From NCBI GenBank assembly GCA_963775635.1, contig CAVZJO010000007.1, forward strand, positions 186,001 to 250,000: a stretch of 64,000 nt of DNA, in the 5' to 3' direction. Positions 15,772 to 25,568 of the stretch are shown in pieces. Both the position numbers and the translations under genes were made by a program. Origin of the DNA: JALORV01 sp963775635. GTDB taxonomy: Bacteria; Pseudomonadota; Gammaproteobacteria; Burkholderiales; Burkholderiaceae_F. The first letter of the stretch is position 1. Each line of letters opens with the position of its first letter. The notes beneath the pieces are model-generated. The model saw only the letters and a program-made list of their open reading frames with translations. It ran no database searches and was not told where the DNA came from.

Positions 15772-18700
15772 TTAGCTGAGCGGCGCGAGCGCGCTCGCCA
15801 GCACACGCACCGCATGCACCGCCTGCCGCGCGGACTTCGTTCCGTCAGCGATTTGGTGACGGCAGCTGGTGCCATCGGCGACGATCAACGTATCGGCATC
15901 GGCCGAGCGCACGGCGGGGAGCAGCGACAGCTCCGCCATTTGCATCGACACGTCGTAGTGCGCCGCCTGATAGCCGAAACTGCCGGCCATTCCGCAACAA
16001 CTCGATTCGATGACCTCGACCTGTAGCCCGGGAACCAGCTTCAGTGCCGCGACCACCGGATTCAACGCGTCGAACGCCTTCTGGTGGCAGTGGCCGTGCA
16101 CCAGTGCGCGCTGCTGCGGGAGGGCCTGAAGATTCAACGAGAGGCGACCCGCGCGCTGCTCGCCCGCCAGGAACTCCTCCACCATCAACGCGCGAGTAGA
16201 GAACCGCTCGGCCGGATCACCCAGCCCCATCACCAGGAATTCGTCACGCGCCGAAAGCAGGCATGACGGCTCGAGGCCGACGACGGTTGCGCCGGCGTCG
16301 ACCTGTGGAACCAGGGCATCCACCATCCGGCGCGCCTCGTGCCGGGCTTCGTCGACCAAGCCGGCTGCAAGGTAGGTCCGTCCGCAGCACAGAGGCCGGT
16401 CTGGCTCGCCGTCGCCGGCCGCCGGTCGCGCGACCGCCACGCGGTAGCCGGCGGCCCGCAGCACACGCAGCGCGGCGTGCGCATTCTCAGGCTCGTGGTA
16501 ATTGGTGAAAGTGTCGACGAACAGCACGACGTCGGCGGAGGCAGGCGCCGCGTCGCGGGCGACCGCAGATGCCAGAAACGTGTCGCTGCGCCAGCGCGGC
16601 AGCGTCCGGCGTGCCGACAGTCCCGCGAAACGTTCGCTCAGCCGTGCCGCGCCCGGCAAGGTGTCGCGCAGATTCGCCAGCGACGGAAACCGTGCGGCCC
16701 ACGGAGCCCAGCGCGGCAGGTGGGCGATCAGCCGATCGCGGGCGGAAAGTCCGTGGCGTTTCTGCCAGTGCCACGCAAACTCGATCTTCATCTTCGCCAT
16801 GTCGACGCCGGTCGGGCATTCACGCCTGCAACCCTTGCAGCTCACGCAGAGCTCGAGTGCTTCGTGCACCGCCTCGCTGGCGAAATCCGCGCCGAGCTGG
16901 CCGGAAATCGCCAGCCGCAGGGTGTTGGCACGGCCGCGCGTCAGATGCTCCTCGTCGCGAGTCACGCGATAACTCGGGCACATCGTTCCCGCGTCGAACT
17001 TGCGGCAGTGGCCGTTGTTGTTGCACATCTCGATGGCCTTAGCGAAGCCACGCGCCGGATCGCCGCCGCTGCCCGGAGCGCCGATCGACTCGGTGAGCGG
17101 ATCGGCTTGCACGTCCCACGCCGACCAGTCGAGCGCGGTTGCCAACGGCATCGGGCGATAGCCGGGCGGCGTGCGGAACAGTCGCGCGTCGTCCATCTTC
17201 GTACCGTTCACGATCTTGCCGGGGTTCATTCGACCGTTCGGGTCGAACAGCGCCTTGACCTCCTCGAACGCGCGGGTGAGGCGCGGGCCGAACTGCCACC
17301 CAACCCACTCGGTGCGCACCAGTCCGTCGCCGTGCTCCCCCGAGTACGCGCCCTTGTACTCGCGCACGATCGCGGCGGCCTCTTCCGCGATAGCGCGCAT
17401 CTTGACTGCGCCGTCACGCCGCATGTCGAGAATCGGCCGCACATGCAGCGTGCCGACCGAGGCGTGCGCGTACCAGGTGCCGCGCGTGCCATGCCGCGCG
17501 AAGACATCGCTCAGGCGGGCGACGTAGTCGGCAAGGTGCTCGAGCGGCACCGCGCAGTCCTCGATGAACGACACCGGTTTGCCGTCGCCCTTCATGCTCA
17601 TCATGATGTTGAGGCCGGCCTTGCGCACGTCCCACAACGCTTTCTGCGCGCCGGAATCGGTGATGCGGACGACCTGACCGGGCAGCCCGAGATCGCCCAT
17701 CAGCGCGACCAGCTCGTCGAGGCGGCGGCGAGGCGCCGCTGCGTCCTCTCCGATGAACTCGACCAGCAGAATCGCATCGGGCTCGCCGACCAGCGCGCCG
17801 TCGATGATCGGCCGGAACGCCGGATTGCTGCGCGCGAGTTCGATCATCGTGCGGTCGACCAGTTCGACCGCGGACGGCTCGAGAGTCACGATGTGCTTCG
17901 TCACTTCCATCGCCTTGTAGAGCGACGGGAAGCTGACGACGCCGAGCGCGCGGTGGGCCGGCAACGGCAAAAGCTGCAGGGTCAGCGAGCGCGTCCACGC
18001 CAGCGTGCCTTCGCTCCCGACCAGCACGTGCGCATAGTTGACGCTGCCGTCTGCCGTATACGGCCGCTCGCTCTGCGGATGGAAGACGTCGAGGTTGTAG
18101 CCGCCGACGCGCCGCATGACTTTCGGCACGCGGTCTGCGATCTCCTCGCCGCTCGCGCTCGGCGATCGCGCGCAACGCCTGCCATCAGCCCGCGCGCGGC
18201 AGCCGAAGCACCGTCCATCTGCGACTCCGGCCCTAACCAGACCTCGCTGCCGTCCGCGAGCAGCGCATCGGCGGCGACCACGTTGTGCACCATGTTGCCG
18301 TAAGCGATCGAGCGCGAGCCGCACGAATTGTTGCCGGCCATGCCGCCGAGCGTCGCCTGCGCCGAGGTGCTGACGTCGACCGGAAACCACAGGCCGTGCG
18401 GCTTGAGCCAGGCATTCAGCGCATCCAGCACGATGCCCGGCTCGACCGTGACGGTCCGGGTACCGGCGTCGAAGGCAACGACGCCGTTCAGATGCTTGCT
18501 GTGGTCGATGACGAGCGCCGCGCCGACCGTCTGTCCGCACTGCGAACTGCCTGCGCCGCGCGGCAGGATCGGCGCGCCGAGTTCGCGGCAGATGTCGAAC
18601 GCCACGCGAACGTCATCGTGCGACTGCGGGATCAGCACGCCGAGCGGTTCGATCTGGTAGATCGATGCGTCGGTCGAGTAGCGTCCGCGCGACGCGCGGT

Positions 18701-18797
18701 CGAACCGGACCTCGCCGCGCACTGCGCCGGCCAGGCGCATCTCGAGCTCGGATCCGGCCGGTCGATGAAAGACCAGCGGCCGCGCGGATGTATCCAT
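15772..18797 (-). pseudogene. YdiJ-like FAD/Fe-S D-2-hydroxyacid dehydrogenase, frameshifted
   Basis: Read across frames it is about 1008 residues, the family's usual length. ATG 18797 starts an FAD-binding PCMH domain (GAPILPRGAGSSQCGQTVG, GGMAGNNSCGSRSIAYGN), then the FAD-oxidase C domain (AYSGEHGDGLVRTEWVGW), an Fe-S domain (CVSCKGCRRECPTGVDMAK) and two CCG-type domains (CCGRTYLAAG, SSCCGMAGSFGYQ). Two indels within about 50 bp near 18130-18175 shift the frame between the two FAD halves. Family members oxidise D-2-hydroxyglutarate or D-lactate and pass electrons to the respiratory chain. No in-frame stops are seen, so sequence error is as likely as real decay. Confidence 0.85.
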
Positions 18798-18904
18798 GCC
18801 GGTCAATATATCCCCGGATTTGCCTCCCTTGCGGCGCACGGCGATCGGCCGCTACGATCCCCTTCCCTCTGCCGCGTGCCGCCGATAGCGATTTGATCCG
18901 CGCA

Positions 18905-20110
18905 ATGCTCGAACTCGACCGCCATCACTCCGGGCGCCACTTCCTGCAGATCCCTGGTCCGACCAACGTTCCGGACCGCGTGCTGCGCGCGATCGACAAT
19001 GCGACGATCGACCACCGCGGGCCCGAGTTCGCACGGCTTGGCAAGACTGTGCTGGCCGGGATGAAGCGAGTTTTCAGGACCGAACGCGATGTCGTGATCT
19101 ATCCGGCGAGCGGCACCGGCGCCTGGGAGGCGGCGCTGGTCAACACGCTGTCGCCCGGCGATCGCGTGCTGATGGCCGAGACCGGCCACTTCGCGACGCT
19201 GTGGAAGAAACTCGCCGAGCGGCTGTCGCTGGTGGTGGAGTTCATCCCGGGCGACTGGCGCCAGGGCGCGGCTCCGGGAGAGATCGAGCGACGCTTGCGC
19301 GCAGATGCAGGGCACGCCATCAAGGCGGTGTGCGTCGTGCACAACGAGACATCGACCGGCGTGACGACGCGCATCCCGCCGATCCGCGCGGCGATCGACC
19401 AGGCTGGCCATCCTGCGCTGCTGCTGGTCGACACGATTTCCTCGCTCGGTTCGATCGATTACCGGCACGACGAATGGGGCGTCGACGTGACGGTCGGCGG
19501 CTCGCAGAAGGGATTGATGCTGCCGCCGGGCCTGTCGTTCAACGCGATCAGCGCCAAGGCGCTGGCGGCGTCGGCGCAAGCAAAGTTGCCGCGCTCCTAC
19601 TGGGACTGGAAGGAGATGCTGGCGGCCAACGTCAACGGCTACTTCCCCTACACGCCGGCGACCAACCTGCTGTACGGGCTGCACGAGGCGCTGGACATGC
19701 TGTTCGCCGAGGGCCTGCAAGAGGTGTTCGCGCGTCACGACCGCTTTGCCGAGGCGACGCGTCGCGCGGTGCGTGCCTGGGGCCTGGAGATCCTGTGCGT
19801 CAATCCGGCCGAGTACAGCTCGTCGCTGACCGCGGTGCTGATGCCCGAGGGCCACAGCGCGGATGCGTTCCGCAAGGTCGTGCTCGAGCGCTTCGACATG
19901 TCGCTCGGCCAGGGACTGGGCAAGCTGTCGGGCAAGATCTTCCGCATCGGCCACCTCGGGTTCTTCAACGATCTGATGCTGTGTGGAACGCTGGCCGGCG
20001 TCGAGATGGGATTGGCACTGGCGGGCGTGCCGCACCGCAAGGGCGGCGTCGACGCCGCGATGGCCTACCTCGCGGAAACCCCCGCAGCGGCGCTGGCGCA
20101 AGCCGCGTAA
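18905..20110 (+). CDS. Class V aminotransferase, serine/alanine-glyoxylate type
   Basis: 401 residues of PLP enzyme fold. FLQIPGPTNVPDRVLRAIDN opens the protein, SGTGAWEAALVNTLSPGD binds PLP phosphate, and the Schiff-base lysine lies in VGGSQKGLMLPPGL. The C-terminus has the RIGHLGFFNDLMLCGTLAGV block of this subgroup. It transfers the amino group of serine or alanine to glyoxylate. It diverges from the YdiJ-like gene and leads into the TRAP transporter cluster, so glyoxylate or 2-oxo/2-hydroxy acid use is a plausible shared theme. Confidence 0.9.
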   Translation: MLELDRHHSGRHFLQIPGPTNVPDRVLRAIDNATIDHRGPEFARLGKTVLAGMKRVFRTERDVVIYPASGTGAWEAALVNTLSPGDRVLMAETGHFATLWKKLAERLSLVVEFIPGDWRQGAAPGEIERRLRADAGHAIKAVCVVHNETSTGVTTRIPPIRAAIDQAGHPALLLVDTISSLGSIDYRHDEWGVDVTVGGSQKGLMLPPGLSFNAISAKALAASAQAKLPRSYWDWKEMLAANVNGYFPYTPATNLLYGLHEALDMLFAEGLQEVFARHDRFAEATRRAVRAWGLEILCVNPAEYSSSLTAVLMPEGHSADAFRKVVLERFDMSLGQGLGKLSGKIFRIGHLGFFNDLMLCGTLAGVEMGLALAGVPHRKGGVDAAMAYLAETPAAALAQAA

Positions 20111-20194
20111 AAAGCGACTGAACGCAACCGAGGCTGGCGCGCACGTCCGGGCGAGCCGGCCGCAGAACAGACGGACAACGCCAAGGAGACATCG

Positions 20195-21207
20195 ATGACG
20201 ACCACCACGCACTGCGGCGCGCCGCCGCACGCTGCTGTGCCGCGCTGGCCGCGCCTTCGCCGGCGGCATGCTGTCGCGCCGCCCGCGGTCGCGCAGACTG
20301 GAAATCAAGTTCGGCCACGTCGGCGAGCCGGGGTCGCTGTTCGCCGCGTCGGCCGACGAGTTCGCCAAGCGCGCCAACGCCAAGCTCGGCGACAAGGCCA
20401 AGGTCGTCGTGTTCGGCTCGAGCCAGCTCGGCGGCGACAAGGAGCTGCTGCAGAAGCTGAAGCTCGGCACCGTCGACATCGCGCTGCCGTCGACGGTGAT
20501 GTCGCTCGGAGTCGGACCTGTTCGGCGTGTTCGAGATGCCCTACCTGGTCAAGGACCGCGCGCACATGGCGCCGCATCGAGAAGGAGGTCTTCTGGCCGA
20601 AGCTCGCGCCCGAAGCCGAGAAAAAGGGTCTGAAGGTGATCGCGGTGTGGGAGAACGGCTACCGGCACATCACCAACAGCAAGCGGCCGATCAACACGCC
20701 GGCTGACCTGCAGGGCATCAAGCTGCGCGTGCCCGAGGGCAAGTGGCGCGTGAAGATGTTCCAGACCTACGGCGCCAATCCGTCGCCGATGAAGTTCTCC
20801 GAGGTGTTCACCGCGCTGCAGACCGGCGTGATGGACGGCCAGGAGAATCCGTTCACGCAGATCTACAGCGCCAAGTTCCAGGAAGTGCAGAAGTTCATAT
20901 CGCTGACCGGGCCATGTGTACACGCCCGCCTACGTGACGGTCGGCGCGCAAGAAGTGGGAGTCGCTGCCGGCCGACGTGCGCAAGATCCTCGAGGACACC
21001 GCCAAGGAGACGCAGGCGTTCGTCTACGAGAAGGCGGCCAAGGACGACGAAGAGCTGCTCGGCAAGATCAAGGCTGCCGGAGTGCAGGTGAACACGCCGA
21101 ACAAGGACGCGTTCGTCAAGGCGTCGGAGCCGGTTTACGAGGAATTCGCGAAGGAAGTGCCGGGATCGAAGGAAGTCATCGACCGCGCGATCGCTCTCGG
21201 CAAGTAG
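20195..21207 (+). pseudogene. dctP: TRAP transporter substrate-binding protein DctP, several frameshifts
   Basis: About 330 residues when read across frames: EIKFGHVGEPGSLFAASADE, KVVVFGSSQLGGDKELLQKL, GVFEMPYLVKDRAHM, VIAVWENGYRHITNSKRPIN and FSEVFTALQTGVMDGQENP in order, ending in a charged helix. Shifts are needed in the signal peptide region and near 20505, 20575, 20912 and 20952, nearly all by removing one base. All conserved blocks survive and no in-frame stop occurs. DctP binds organic acids in the periplasm and hands them to DctQM. Confidence 0.85.
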
Positions 21208-21217
21208 GAGATGACGT

Positions 21218-21715
21218 TTGCGGTCGTTCCGCCGGGGGTACGAGCGCTTCCTCGAGTGGATCTGCATCGCGCTGATGGCCGCGCTCGCCGCCGAGGTGAC
21301 GGCGGGCGTGGTCTTCCGCTACTCGGGCCACTCGCTCGTCTGGTATGACGAGGTCGCCACCATCCTCCTCGCCTGGGTGACGTTCTACGGCTCGGCGCTG
21401 GCGGTCCTCAAGCACGCGCACATGGGCGTGCCCGAGATCGTGAGGATGCTGCCGCCCGGCCCGCGGGTCGCCGCCGCCGTTCTTGCGCAGCTGTGCACGA
21501 TGGCCTTCTTCGTGCTGCTCGCCTGGGTGGGCTATTCGATCCTCGAGGTCCTCGCGGGCGACCAGCTCGTTTCGCTGCCGCAGGTCTCGGTGGCTTACGC
21601 GATGTCGGCGATCCCGATCGGCGCCGTCCTGTTCGTGGTGGGCCAGCTGCTGGTGTTTCCCGAGGTGCTGCGCGAGGCGCGCGGCGAAGCGAGGCGCGCG
21701 GAGGAGTCCGCATGA
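21218..21715 (+). CDS. dctQ: TRAP transporter small permease DctQ
   Basis: 165 residues with four membrane helices and the DctQ signature EVTAGVVFRYSGHSLVWYDE and LAWVTFYGSALAVLKHAHMG. The frame as given starts at a TTG (21218). Removing one T would let an ATG at 21211, with a good GGAG site, read MTLRSFRRG into the same frame, so a single-base error probably hides the real start. Its stop overlaps the DctM ATG (ATGA). Confidence 0.85.
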   Translation: MRSFRRGYERFLEWICIALMAALAAEVTAGVVFRYSGHSLVWYDEVATILLAWVTFYGSALAVLKHAHMGVPEIVRMLPPGPRVAAAVLAQLCTMAFFVLLAWVGYSILEVLAGDQLVSLPQVSVAYAMSAIPIGAVLFVVGQLLVFPEVLREARGEARRAEESA

Positions 21716-22997
21716 TCGGCTTCCTCGTCTTCGTCTGCGTGGTCGTGCTGGTGCTGATCAACGTTCCGATCGCCGTGGCGCTTTGCATCGCGTCGGTCGC
21801 GGCAATGCTCGCGACCCAGGGTGTCGCGAGCCTGCCCAACGTGCCGCTCGCGCTCTACCAGGGCGCGACCAGCTTTCCGCTGATCGCGATCCCGCTCTTC
21901 ATCCTCGCCGCCGCGATCATGAACACCTCGGGGATCTCGCAGCGGCTGATCGACTTCTGCCAGGCGCTCGTCGGCTGGATGAGGGGCGCGCTCGCGCAGG
22001 TGAACGTGCTCAGCCACATGTTCTTCGCGGAGATCTCGGGCTCGGCCGTCGCGGGGGTGGCCGCGACCGCGTCCATCATCATGCCCGGCCATGAAGAAGC
22101 GCGGCTACCCGGGCCCCTTCACGGCCGCAGTGACCTCCTCCACGGCCACGCTCGCGATCATCATCCCGCCGTCGATCCCGATGATCCTCTACGCGGTCAT
22201 GGCGGGCACTTCGGTGGTGCAGATGTTCGTCGCGGGCATCGTGCCCGGCCTCCTCGCCGCATTCGGCTTCATGGGCCTGTGCTACTGGTACGCGGTCCGG
22301 TTCAACTGGCCGGTGGAGCAGATCTTCGAATGGGGCAAGCTCTGGAGCGCCTTCAAGTACGCGTTCTGGGCGCTCACGCTGCCCGTCATCATCCTCGGCG
22401 GCATCTTCGGCGGCGTGGTCACGGCGACCGAAGGCGCGGCGCTCGCCGTCGTCGCGGCTCTCCTGGTGGGCGGGCTGGTCTATCGCGAGCTCGACTGGGC
22501 GCGGCTGCGCGAGGCGATCATCGACGGGACGGTGCAGACCGGCACCGTGATGCTGCTGGTCGCCGCCTCGGCCCTGCTCGGCCTCTACCTCACCGAGGTG
22601 CAGCTTCCGCAGACGCATCGCGGCGGCGATGCTCTCCATCACGACCGAGAAGTGGGCCATTCTCGCGATCCTCAATGTCTTCTTCCTCATCATCGGGATG
22701 TTCCTGCACTCGGCGGCCGCCATCGTCCTGGTGGTGCCGATCGTGATGCCGGCGGTGACCGCGGCGGGGATCGATCCGATCCATTTCGGCGTGATCGTGA
22801 CGCTCAACCTCGCCATCGGCCAGCAGACGCCGCCCGTGGCGAGCGTGCTGCTGCTCACCTGCTCGATCGCGAAGGAGAGCGTCTGGGACGTGACCAAGGC
22901 GAACATCCCGTTCATCGGCGTGCTGCTGGCCACACTTCTGCTGATCACCTACGTGCCGGTCGTCACGCTGGGTCTGGTGGACCTGTTCTACAAGTAG
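21712..22997 (+). pseudogene. dctM: TRAP transporter large permease DctM, two frameshifts
   Basis: About 427 residues across three frames, with some 11-12 hydrophobic helices. Family blocks include GATSFPLIAIPLFILAAAIM, HMFFAEISGSAVAGVAATAS, IIIPPSIPMILYAVMAGTS and GQQTPPVASVLLLTC. Shifts fall near 22086 (extra base in MP-AMKKRGYPG) and 22612 (extra A before RIAAAML). DctM is the sodium-coupled transport subunit. It starts on the DctQ stop and ends 3 bp before the hydratase ATG. Confidence 0.87.
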
Positions 22998-23000
22998 TCG

Positions 23001-23790
23001 ATGGACGAAACCATCCTCGTCGAACGCGACGGACCGATCGCGACCGTCGTCCTCAACCGGCCCGAGAAGCTCAACGCGCTGACGCGCGCGATGTGGCAGC
23101 GGCTGGGCGAGGCGGTCGAGCGCGCTGTCGGCCGACGACGACGTGCGCTGCATCGTGATCCGCGGTGCCGGCGAGAAGGCGTTTTCGCCGGGCAACGACA
23201 TCGCGCGAGTTCGCAACGCGAGCGCTCGAACAAGGCGCAGGCGATCGAGTACGGCGAGGTGATGCATCGCACCGCCGAGGCGCTCGCCGACTGCCGCCAT
23301 CCGCTGGTCGCGCAGATCCACGGCATCTGCGTCGGCGGCGGCCTCGAGATCGCCGCGCTGTGCGACCTCCGCATCTGCGGCGAATCGAGCCGCTTCGGCG
23401 CGCCGATCAAGAACCTCGGGCTGGTGATGGCCTATGCGGAGATGGCGCCGCTGGTGCGACTGGTCGGTGCCGCGCGTCGCGCTCGAGATCCTGCTCGAAG
23501 GCCGAGTCTTCGACGCCGCAGGAGGCGAAGGAGAAGGGGCTCGTCACGCGCGTCGTCGCCCGATGACGCAGGTCGCCGCCGAGGCGCGCGCGACCGCGCG
23601 AGCGCATCGCCGAGGGCGCGCCGCTGGTCGGCACGCTGGCACAAGAAGTTCGCGCGCCGGCTGGCCGACCGCAGTCCGCTGACCGCGGCCGAGCGCGACG
23701 AGTGCTTCGACTGCTTCGACACCGAGGACTTCCGCATCGGCTACGCGGCGTTCCTCGCGAAGCGAAAAGCCGCGCTTCAAGGGCCGCTGA
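23001..23790 (+). pseudogene. Enoyl-CoA hydratase/isomerase family protein, frameshifted
   Basis: About 258 residues across several frames. The crotonase fold shows ATVVLNRPEKLNAL, FSPGNDIA, and the oxyanion/active region QIHGICVGGGLEIAALCDLR with SSRFGAPIKNLGLVMAY. At least six single-base shifts are needed between 23125 and 23790, the last restoring a KPRFKGR end and a stop at 23788. It hydrates or isomerises an enoyl-CoA, and it lies between TRAP and CoA-transferase genes, suggesting activation and degradation of the transported acid. Confidence 0.8.
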
Positions 23791-23791
23791 G

Positions 23792-25010
23792 ATGGCCGAT
23801 GCCGGACAAGGCTGCACGGTCCGCTCGCGGGCATGCGCGTGCTCGAGCTCGCGCAGATCATGGCCGGGCCGACCGCGGGGATGATGCTGGCCGACATGGG
23901 CGCCGACGTCATCAAGGTCGAGAAGCTGCCGGGCGGCGACGACGCGCGCGGCTACCGCGAGCCGCAGCGTCAACGGCGTCTCGGCGCCGTTCCTGATGCT
24001 GAATCGCAACAAGCGCGGCATCGCGCTCAACCTGAAGCACCCGCAGGGACGCGCAATCCTGCTGAAGATGGTGCGCGACGCCGACGTGCTGACCGAGAAC
24101 TACCGCAAGGGCACGCTCGAGAAACTCGGACTCGGCTACGACGTGCTCGTCGACCGTGAATCCCGGCCTTATCTACTGCGCGGTGACCGGATTACGGCCG
24201 CGACGGACCGTGGGCCGACAAGGGAGGCTTCGATCTGATCGCGCAGGGTTTCGCTGGGTTGATGTCCATCACTGGCGAACCTGGCGGCGCGCCGGCGAAG
24301 AACGGCAATCCGGTCTCCGACATCAACGCCGGCAACCTCGCGGTCGTCGGCATCCTCGCGGCTTACATCCACAAACTGAAGACAGGCCGCGGCCAGGTGG
24401 TCGACACCTCGCTGATGGAGGCCGCCGTCCAGCAGACCTATTGGCACGCGGCGATCTACTTCGCGACCGGCGAGCACGCCGGGCCCGACCGGCTCGGCGC
24501 ACATCCTGACAGCGCCGTACCAGGCATTCCACGCAAGCGACGGCTGGATCAACATCGGCGGCGCCAACCAGGCGAACTGGGAGCGCATCGCAGAAGTGCT
24601 CGGGCATCCGGAGTGGCGCGACGATGCGCGTTTCCGCGACCAACTCCGACCGCATGGCGAATCTCGACGCACTCGCCGACTCTGATGAACGCGGTTCTCG
24701 GCACGCGCACGCGCGCCGAGTGGATCGAGGCCTTCGATGCGGCCGGCGTACCGGTCGGCCCTGTTCATTCGCATCGGCGAAGCGCTCAGTCATCCGCAGA
24801 CGCTCGCGCGCGGCATGGTCGTCGATCTGGTGCACCCACAGGCGGGGCCCACGAAGGCGATCGGCTGTCCGGTCCACTTTTCCGCGACGCCGACCGCCGT
24901 CGTCGCGAGCAGCACCGCTGCTCGGCGAGCACACGCGCGCCGTACTGGGTGAGTACGGTTACAACGATGCCGAGATCGACAGTTTCATCGCCGACGGTGT
25001 CGCGGCCTGA
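23792..25010 (+). pseudogene. CaiB/BaiF family (class III) CoA-transferase, frameshifted
   Basis: About 400 residues across many frames: GMRVLELAQIMAGPTAGMML, the catalytic aspartate region MLNRNKRGIALNLKHPQGR followed by ADVLTENYRKGTLEKLGLGY, GFAGLMSITGEPGGAPAKNG, GRGQVVDTSLMEAAVQQTYW and a final GEYGYNDAEIDSFIADGV. At least seven single-base shifts are needed. Class III enzymes move CoA between acids such as formyl/oxalyl or succinyl donors. The start overlaps the hydratase end, completing an apparent five-gene transport-and-activation operon. Confidence 0.82.
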
Positions 25011-25028
25011 CGGGCACGCCTACCGCCG

Positions 25029-25442
25029 TCAGGCTGGCATCGAGATGTCGCGCAGCGTTTCGTCGACGTTCTTCTCGTCAGCCACGGCCAGGTCACCCAG
25101 CGCAACGATGCCGACGAGATTGCGAGCCTTGTCGACGACGGGAATACGGCGAATCTGGTGCTCGCCCATCCGCGCCAGGACCACCTGAGCGTCTTCGTCG
25201 TCGCTGCACCAGACGATTTGATCGGTCATCACCTCGTGCACCGGCGAATCCACGTCGCGGCCGCTGGCGACCGCGCGAATCGCGATGTCACGGTCGGTGA
25301 TCATGCCGAGCAAGCGCTTGCCGTCGCAGACGGGCAGCGCGCCGACATCCTGATCGGCCATCATCTGCGCGGCGTTCTGCAATGTATCCTCGGGCCGAAC
25401 TATCTTCACCTGTCGGGTCATTACATCGGAAATTTTGCGCAT
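25029..25442 (-). CDS. CBS-domain pair protein
   Basis: 137 residues from the ATG at 25442, which has an AGGAAG site just upstream. Two CBS repeats follow: MTRQVKIVRPEDTLQNAAQM with GMITDRDIAIRAVA, then VHEVMTDQIVWCSDDED with RIPVVDKARNLVGIVALGDL. Stand-alone CBS pairs bind adenine nucleotides and often report energy stress. A sigma-54-like site with TTGC -12 box lies 33 bp upstream. The sensor kinase gene ends 126 bp upstream on the same strand. Confidence 0.9.
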   Translation of the reverse strand: MRKISDVMTRQVKIVRPEDTLQNAAQMMADQDVGALPVCDGKRLLGMITDRDIAIRAVASGRDVDSPVHEVMTDQIVWCSDDEDAQVVLARMGEHQIRRIPVVDKARNLVGIVALGDLAVADEKNVDETLRDISMPA

Positions 25443-25474
25443 ATCTTCCTCCTCGGGGTCGGTGTCTATGCGCA

Positions 25475-25488
25475 GCAAGGTGCGTACC
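25475..25488 (-). promoter_or_regulatory. Sigma-54-type promoter of the CBS gene
   Basis: Minus strand GGTACG-CACC-TTGC, exact -24/-12 spacing, one mismatch to GGCACG-N4-TTGC. Expected start near 25463, giving a leader of about 21 bases. Confidence 0.55.
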
Positions 25489-25568
25489 TCCCTCCCCGTA
25501 ACGCAGGCGAACACGATACCCAGCACACCGGCGGTGACTCCCGTCTGCCATTACCCACAACGATCGCG

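Noticed and set aside
16339..18303. Long plus-strand open frame of 654 codons
   Set aside because: It lies opposite the YdiJ-like gene, is rich in Arg/Ala/His and matches nothing; a GC-rich shadow frame.
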